Positions 5,601-8,450 of a stretch of 8,450 nt of DNA are shown piece after piece. Every line of letters starts with the position of its first letter. The stretch's first letter is position 1. The notes below the pieces were generated by a model, which was not told the DNA's origin, did not search any database, and saw nothing but the letters and a program-made list of their open reading frames with translations. The translations under genes were made by a program, and so were the position numbers. Source of the DNA: Succinimonas sp045124755 (GTDB lineage Bacteria > Pseudomonadota > Gammaproteobacteria > Enterobacterales > Succinivibrionaceae); assembly GCF_045124755.1 (NCBI RefSeq), contig NZ_JBGVMK010000180.1. One strand, given 5' to 3'.

Positions 5601-6464
5601 ATGATATTTTCAGCTTCCCGTTTTTCATCAAACATCATCAAAGCATCAGCTCTGGCCGCAGCTTTCATGCTGCTCCCGGCCTCGGCCATGGCAGACGGCT
5701 CAGAAATTAAAACCGGCCGTTATGCCATGGGCCCCGGAGCCAATCTTGACAGCTTTACCTGCGCCAGCACCGCCGAAGATGACTGCAAGGCTCTTTTGGC
5801 CATGAAGGACAAGCTCACCAGGGAAGAGCAGGATCATCTGAGCGAATCCGGCTTCAGAGCATATCTGGGTGATTTTGTGGTTGCCAGGGAACCCGGCAAC
5901 GGAGATCTTTATTCCGTGCAGGGCGGCATATTTATCGGCCGCGTCGGCGCCTACACCTTCAGCTCCCGGGATGGGGACAAGGCCTTATGCCAGCATAAGG
6001 AACCCAATAAGCTTGTTTGCAGCGTCTATGACGAAGACAAGGAGGCGGAAACCGTGAACGAAAGCACCGCAACCCTCACCTTCGCCGAAAAGAACAAGGT
6101 CGAGCTTAATGTTACAGCATCCGGCGATCCTGAGAAGGCTGATGTGAGCTTTGCGGAGCTCCTGCGCTTTGTCGACGGGCAGACCTTCACCTTTGAAACC
6201 GAAGAGGAATATGCTCACGACATGTTCATCAGCGCCAAACTCGGTTATCTTATGAACGATGCCAACCTCAACAAAAAGTGGAAATCACTGGACAAAAAGG
6301 TCAGGGACAAGATCCTTCCGGAACAGAGAAAATGGATTAAGGATAAGGACGAGAACTGCGGCGCCGTCACCATGAAGGGTTCTGAAAAGGAACTGACCGA
6401 AATGTATAACTGTCAGAAGGAAATGACTGCAGACAGACTTATTTATGATCTCATGAATCTTTAA
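5601..6464 (+). CDS. Exported LprI-like (DUF1311) protein, copy 2, 287 aa
   Basis: The start ATG 5601 is set by GGAG 5588-5591 nine bases upstream and by alignment with copy 1. A GTG at 5565 in frame lies inside the leader hairpin and is not used by the paralogue. It has the same layout as copy 1: signal peptide to residue 31 (ending SAMA), an N-terminal domain with Cys54/62/130/140, and a LprI/DUF1311 C-terminus (NLNKKWKSLDKK, LPEQRKWIKDKDENCG, MYNCQK) with Cys253 and Cys271. It aligns with copy 1 without gaps to residue 280, with 239 identities by hand count. Only 13 of the 41 changes fall in residues 1-160 and 28 in 161-280. The last dozen residues are different. The protein is probably periplasmic, and lysozyme-inhibitor activity is possible but untested for this subfamily. 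It is convergent with the Sel1 gene. Confidence 0.85.
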   Translation: MIFSASRFSSNIIKASALAAAFMLLPASAMADGSEIKTGRYAMGPGANLDSFTCASTAEDDCKALLAMKDKLTREEQDHLSESGFRAYLGDFVVAREPGNGDLYSVQGGIFIGRVGAYTFSSRDGDKALCQHKEPNKLVCSVYDEDKEAETVNESTATLTFAEKNKVELNVTASGDPEKADVSFAELLRFVDGQTFTFETEEEYAHDMFISAKLGYLMNDANLNKKWKSLDKKVRDKILPEQRKWIKDKDENCGAVTMKGSEKELTEMYNCQKEMTADRLIYDLMNL

Positions 6465-6497
6465 GAGCGGGGACGGAGATGCCGGCAGCGCCGTCCT

Positions 6498-6513
6498 TTC
6501 CGGGGATCCGGAA
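6498..6513 (+). other. Post-stop hairpin TTCCGG-GGAT-CCGGAA
   Basis: The counterpart of 4999-5014: identical stem, last loop base G changed to T. The terminator that abuts it in copy 1 is destroyed here, yet this stem is intact. Confidence 0.4.
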
Positions 6514-6566
6514 ACGGCGGGGCACCATCCATCGGTCTTCCGCTTCCTGAAAGTCTGATTTGTCAT

Positions 6567-6598
6567 AAGCCGGGCAGAAAGTCCCGGTTTTTTGTTTT
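6567..6598 (+). terminator. Intrinsic terminator of LprI-like copy 2
   Basis: AAGCCGGG pairs with CCCGGTTT (one G-U) around an eight-base loop, followed by a T-run broken by one G (TTTTTTGTTTT from 6588). It is homologous to 5069-5099. Confidence 0.75.
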
Positions 6599-6602
6599 CC
6601 AA

Positions 6603-6627
6603 GGCGGAGGGCGGGGGCGAAGGGCGG
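6603..6627 (+). other. G-rich tract
   Basis: Runs of G (2, 2, 3, 5, 3, 2) separated by one to three or four bases lie just after the terminator. The tract could form a weak, mostly two-tier G-quadruplex. The first unit lacks it. Confidence 0.3.
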
Positions 6628-6661
6628 TTTTTCGGAACCAGCAAAAAAGTCTGTTAAGACC

Positions 6662-6691
6662 CCGGCATGCTCCCGGCAGGGAGCATGCCGG
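6662..6691. repeat. 13-bp perfect inverted repeat (REP-like hairpin)
   Basis: CCGGCATGCTCCC, loop GGCA, GGGAGCATGCCGG: a perfect 13-bp stem. The first unit has no counterpart, so it arose or was inserted after the duplication. No T-run follows directly on either strand. On the minus strand a T6 lies about 14 bases further on. It is compatible with a REP-type palindrome or an added bidirectional transcription barrier between convergent genes. Confidence 0.6.
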
Positions 6692-6717
6692 AAGACCATC
6701 CATTATTGTCTCTCCCC

Positions 6718-6802
6718 TTTGAAAAACCAGCCCCCCCTGAAAGACCAGCCCTCTGAAAGACCATTCCCCATGAAAAACCCTTTCCCCAAAGTACCAGCCC
6801 TC
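6718..6802. repeat. Degenerate tandem repeat, about 16-18 bases, 4-5 units
   Basis: Successive units read TGAAAAACCAGCCCC, TGAAAGACCAGCCCTC, TGAAAGACCATTCCCCA, TGAAAAACCCTTTCCCCA and AAGTACCAGCCCTC. The first unit of the duplication has only about one and a half units (around 5195-5230), so the array grew in the right unit. Units are contiguous, without unique spacers. Confidence 0.6.
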
Positions 6803-6860
6803 GCGATCGGCTCTGCCGGTTTCCTAAGGCTGAGGCATCCTTCCTGAAAGATTTTCCCTG

Positions 6861-6889
6861 AAAAAATGCTCACCGGGTTCCGGCCCCGG
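6861..6889 (-). terminator. Intrinsic terminator of the Sel1-repeat gene
   Basis: On the minus strand, CCGGG-GCCGGAA-CCCGG forms a 5-bp GC stem (6873-6889), followed after six bases by T6 (6866-6861), 46 bases beyond the stop. A related hairpin with a longer stem is present in the relic at 5274-5310, which supports it as the original terminator. Confidence 0.5.
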
Positions 6890-6934
6890 ACTTTGGATAA
6901 AACGTCCGAAGCGTTCGTAAGACCGCTCCCGCTC

Positions 6935-8344
6935 TCAGTGCGACAGATCCTTAAGCTTGTCGCAGCCCTCCTGTTCCCCGAGAGAGCAGGCCTGGTTCAG
7001 ATATTTCACTGCCTTCCGGGGATCCTTGGGCGCTCCGACTCCCTCCAGATAATTGAGGCCCAGATTGTTGCAGCCGGTGCCGTTTCCCATATGGCAGGCT
7101 TTTTCATAAAAGGAGTTGGCTTTGGCGGGGTTTTTGGCAACTCCCCGGCCGTTAAAATAGGAGAAGCCCAGACTCACGCAGCCATAGCTGTAATCCAGAA
7201 GGCAGCTTTTTTCAAAAAATCTGGTAGCTTCGCTGTTACTCTGCATGGTGCCCGAGCCGTCCCGGAGCGCCAGTCCCACATTGCTGCAGGCCCGGCCATT
7301 ATCAAAATCGCAGGCCCGCCGGTACAGCACCACTGCTTTACGGAGATCCTTTTCAAAACCCTTGCCTTCCTCATGGAGCATGCCCAGCCGGAGACAGCCC
7401 AGGCCGTTTTCTTTGGCGCAGGCCTGATCATAAAGCGAGGCCGCCTGCTGAAAGTCACCGCTGCCTTCGTAAAGCCGGCCCATGTCGGCGCAGGAATCCA
7501 TATACCCTTCATCGCAGCCCTTCTGGTAGAGTATCTGAGCATCGGATACGGACTGCGGGGTACCGATGCCGTCTAAGAGGGCGTCGGCATAATAGTGGCA
7601 GCCCGGCAGGGATTCCAGCCGGCAGGCCTTGGCGTACATCTGCACCGCCTTCTCCGGAGATCTTTCCCCGCCGATGCCGTCCGTATAGGCTTTCCCCAGC
7701 CGGTAGCAGCCTTCGCCGCTGTCCTTCTGACAGCTGCTCTGATAAAGGCGCAGGGCCTCATCGGGATTTATCGGAACGCCGTGTCCCCCGAGATAGGCAT
7801 TTCCGAGATAAGCGCAGCCGTCGGGAATGTTTTTAAGACAGGAGCTCTTAAACTGCTTTATCGCTTCGTCGTAGCTCTGTCTCACGCCGGTGCCGTTCCA
7901 GTAGGCTACCCCCAGATTGTGGCAGCCGTTTTCTGATTTCAGGGTGCATGCCTTCCGAAAAAGCTGCACCATTTTGATAGGGGATTTCGCAGTTCCGGTG
8001 CCGTTCCCGTAGCTGACTCCCGCCAGATTGCAGCCTTCGCCGCTGTTCAGGGCGCAGGCAGACTCGTAGTACCCGAGAGCCCGGGGATATTTTCCGGCCT
8101 TCCGGCAGATTTGTCCCATCTGAAGGCAGTCCGAAACATTCCGGCATTCTCTGCTGCCGTCCCCGTCCTGACAGGCAAATTCCCCCGAAGCGGCGGGGGA
8201 TGTTTCCTCCGGAGCGGGTTCGGCCAGGGCCGATCCCGCCGGGATCAGCCATAAGGCAAAAAGAGTTCCGGACAGAAAAGTCCCGGAAATGAGATTAGCT
8301 GAAAAGAGTGATACAGGAGAGGTTCTTGATTTGACAGGCTGCAT
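6935..8344 (-). CDS. Exported Hcp-like Sel1-repeat protein, 469 aa
   Basis: The start is ATG 8344-8342 with AAGGAG nine bases upstream. Residues 1-41 form a long Sec signal peptide (basic start, hydrophobic GTLFALWLIPAG, cleavage after SALA). A short linker (42-70) rich in Pro, Glu and Ala carries Cys58 and Cys67. From residue 71 to 461 there are eleven repeat units of the Sel1 type (LG-x-x-Y-x-x-G-x-G ... A-x-x-x-Y-x-x-AC). Each ends in C-x7-C, with pairs starting at 97, 133, 169, 205, 241, 277, 309, 345, 381, 417 and 453. The period is 36 residues except one 32-residue unit (278-309) that lacks the GxG loop. This is the layout of Helicobacter cysteine-rich proteins, whose helix pairs are clamped by disulphides. 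They are secreted or periplasmic and thought to bind partners. Penicillin binding was reported for some Hcp proteins, but this cannot be inferred here. The gene converges on LprI-like copy 2. Confidence 0.9.
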   Translation of the reverse strand: MQPVKSRTSPVSLFSANLISGTFLSGTLFALWLIPAGSALAEPAPEETSPAASGEFACQDGDGSRECRNVSDCLQMGQICRKAGKYPRALGYYESACALNSGEGCNLAGVSYGNGTGTAKSPIKMVQLFRKACTLKSENGCHNLGVAYWNGTGVRQSYDEAIKQFKSSCLKNIPDGCAYLGNAYLGGHGVPINPDEALRLYQSSCQKDSGEGCYRLGKAYTDGIGGERSPEKAVQMYAKACRLESLPGCHYYADALLDGIGTPQSVSDAQILYQKGCDEGYMDSCADMGRLYEGSGDFQQAASLYDQACAKENGLGCLRLGMLHEEGKGFEKDLRKAVVLYRRACDFDNGRACSNVGLALRDGSGTMQSNSEATRFFEKSCLLDYSYGCVSLGFSYFNGRGVAKNPAKANSFYEKACHMGNGTGCNNLGLNYLEGVGAPKDPRKAVKYLNQACSLGEQEGCDKLKDLSH

Positions 8345-8353
8345 GGGGCGAGG

Positions 8354-8359
8354 CTCCTT
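8354..8359 (-). promoter_or_regulatory. Shine-Dalgarno AAGGAG of the Sel1-repeat gene
   Basis: CTCCTT on the plus strand is AAGGAG on the coding strand, nine bases before ATG 8344. It fixes this start, which also gives the complete signal peptide. Confidence 0.7.
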
Positions 8360-8387
8360 GAGATGAAGCGGTTTCCGATAATGTCAG

Positions 8388-8393
8388 ATTATA
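8388..8393 (-). promoter_or_regulatory. Candidate -10 box (TATAAT) of the Sel1-repeat gene
   Basis: A perfect TATAAT on the minus strand implies a 5' leader of roughly 35-40 bases. No good -35 sits 16-18 bases upstream. A perfect TTGACA (8430-8425) is 31 bases away, too far to pair with it. The promoter may need an activator, or the box may be fortuitous. Confidence 0.35.
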
Positions 8394-8450
8394 ATCCCGT
8401 GCCTTTCCGGCATTGTGTGTTACCTGTCAATTTTCCGCTTTCATCTGCTG

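Larger units (their letters stand above)
6465..6934. other. Gene-free stretch between converging LprI-like copy 2 and Sel1 gene
   Basis: Contains, left to right, the post-stop hairpin (6498-6513), the plus-strand terminator, a G-rich tract, a 13-bp perfect inverted repeat, a degenerate tandem repeat and the minus-strand terminator of the Sel1 gene. It matches 4962-5361 in order but has gained the inverted repeat and extra repeat units. No gene is supported on either strand. Confidence 0.65.
3886..6947. repeat. Diverged tandem duplication of about 1.5 kb (units 3886-5361 and 5362-6947)
   Basis: Both units begin with TTCCAAATGAATCC followed by matching promoter, leader, LprI-like gene and 3' region. 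They end with the same series: a TTCCTGAAA segment, GGGTTCCGGCCCC, CGTAAGACCGCTCCC, then CTCAGTG-x-GAC-x-GAT. In the right unit this last block is the 3' end of the Sel1-repeat gene. In the left unit the match stops a few bases after GAT (5360-5362) and the next unit starts. The coding parts are closest. The intergenic parts differ by indels, so the second unit is about 110 bases longer. Confidence 0.85.

Noticed and set aside
6718..6802. CRISPR-like array
   Set aside because: The units are short, degenerate and contiguous; there are no unique spacers and no cas genes.
6866..7576. 236-codon open frame on the plus strand opposite the Sel1 gene
   Set aside because: It is the antisense of a clearly coding repeat protein, lacks a ribosome binding site and starts inside the Sel1 terminator.
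8388..8430. TTGACA at 8430-8425 paired with TATAAT at 8393-8388
   Set aside because: The spacing is 31 bases instead of 16-18, so they cannot be the two boxes of one sigma70 promoter.

Overview
The window looks like an accessory stretch of a Gram-negative, probably gut or host-associated proteobacterium. The pointers are several exported Cys-containing proteins with Sec-type signal peptides, good Shine-Dalgarno sites (AAGGAG, GGAG), sigma70-like boxes, and families (LprI-like/DUF1311, Hcp-like Sel1 proteins, AAA-ATPase-like/PD-(D/E)XK proteins) that are common in such bacteria. The taxon cannot be fixed from sequence alone. The coding sequence has visibly GC-rich third positions, except in the IS fragment at the left edge and, more mildly, in the AAA-ATPase-like gene.

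Left part (1-3677): this is a region of damaged genes. The C-terminal end of an ISAzo13-type transposase runs in from the left edge. It is followed at once by a long open frame whose coding signal extends back to the presumed IS end, so this Cys-rich protein of unknown function has probably lost its N-terminus and secretion signal to the insertion. Next comes an AAA-ATPase-like protein with a C-terminal PD-(D/E)XK nuclease domain. A one-base frameshift just before its Walker A motif breaks it.

Middle part (3886-6947): this is a diverged tandem duplication of about 1.5 kb. Each unit holds a promoter with an extended -10, a leader of about 170 nt with two small hairpins, an exported LprI-like (DUF1311) protein (286 and 287 aa, 239 of the first 280 residues identical by hand count), and a 3' region with intrinsic terminators. 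The left unit ends in a relic of the terminator and last codons of the Sel1-repeat gene that lies intact to the right of the second unit. This shows how the duplication was made. The two intergenic regions have since diverged by gaining short tandem repeats and inverted repeats.

Right part (6935-8344, minus strand): an intact exported 469-aa Sel1-repeat protein of the Helicobacter-cysteine-rich-protein (Hcp) type, with eleven C-x7-C repeat units. It converges on the second LprI-like gene, and each gene has its own terminator between them.

No complete novel system is apparent. The most interesting material is the duplication with its structured leader, the orphaned Cys-rich protein, and the frameshifted ATPase-nuclease gene.
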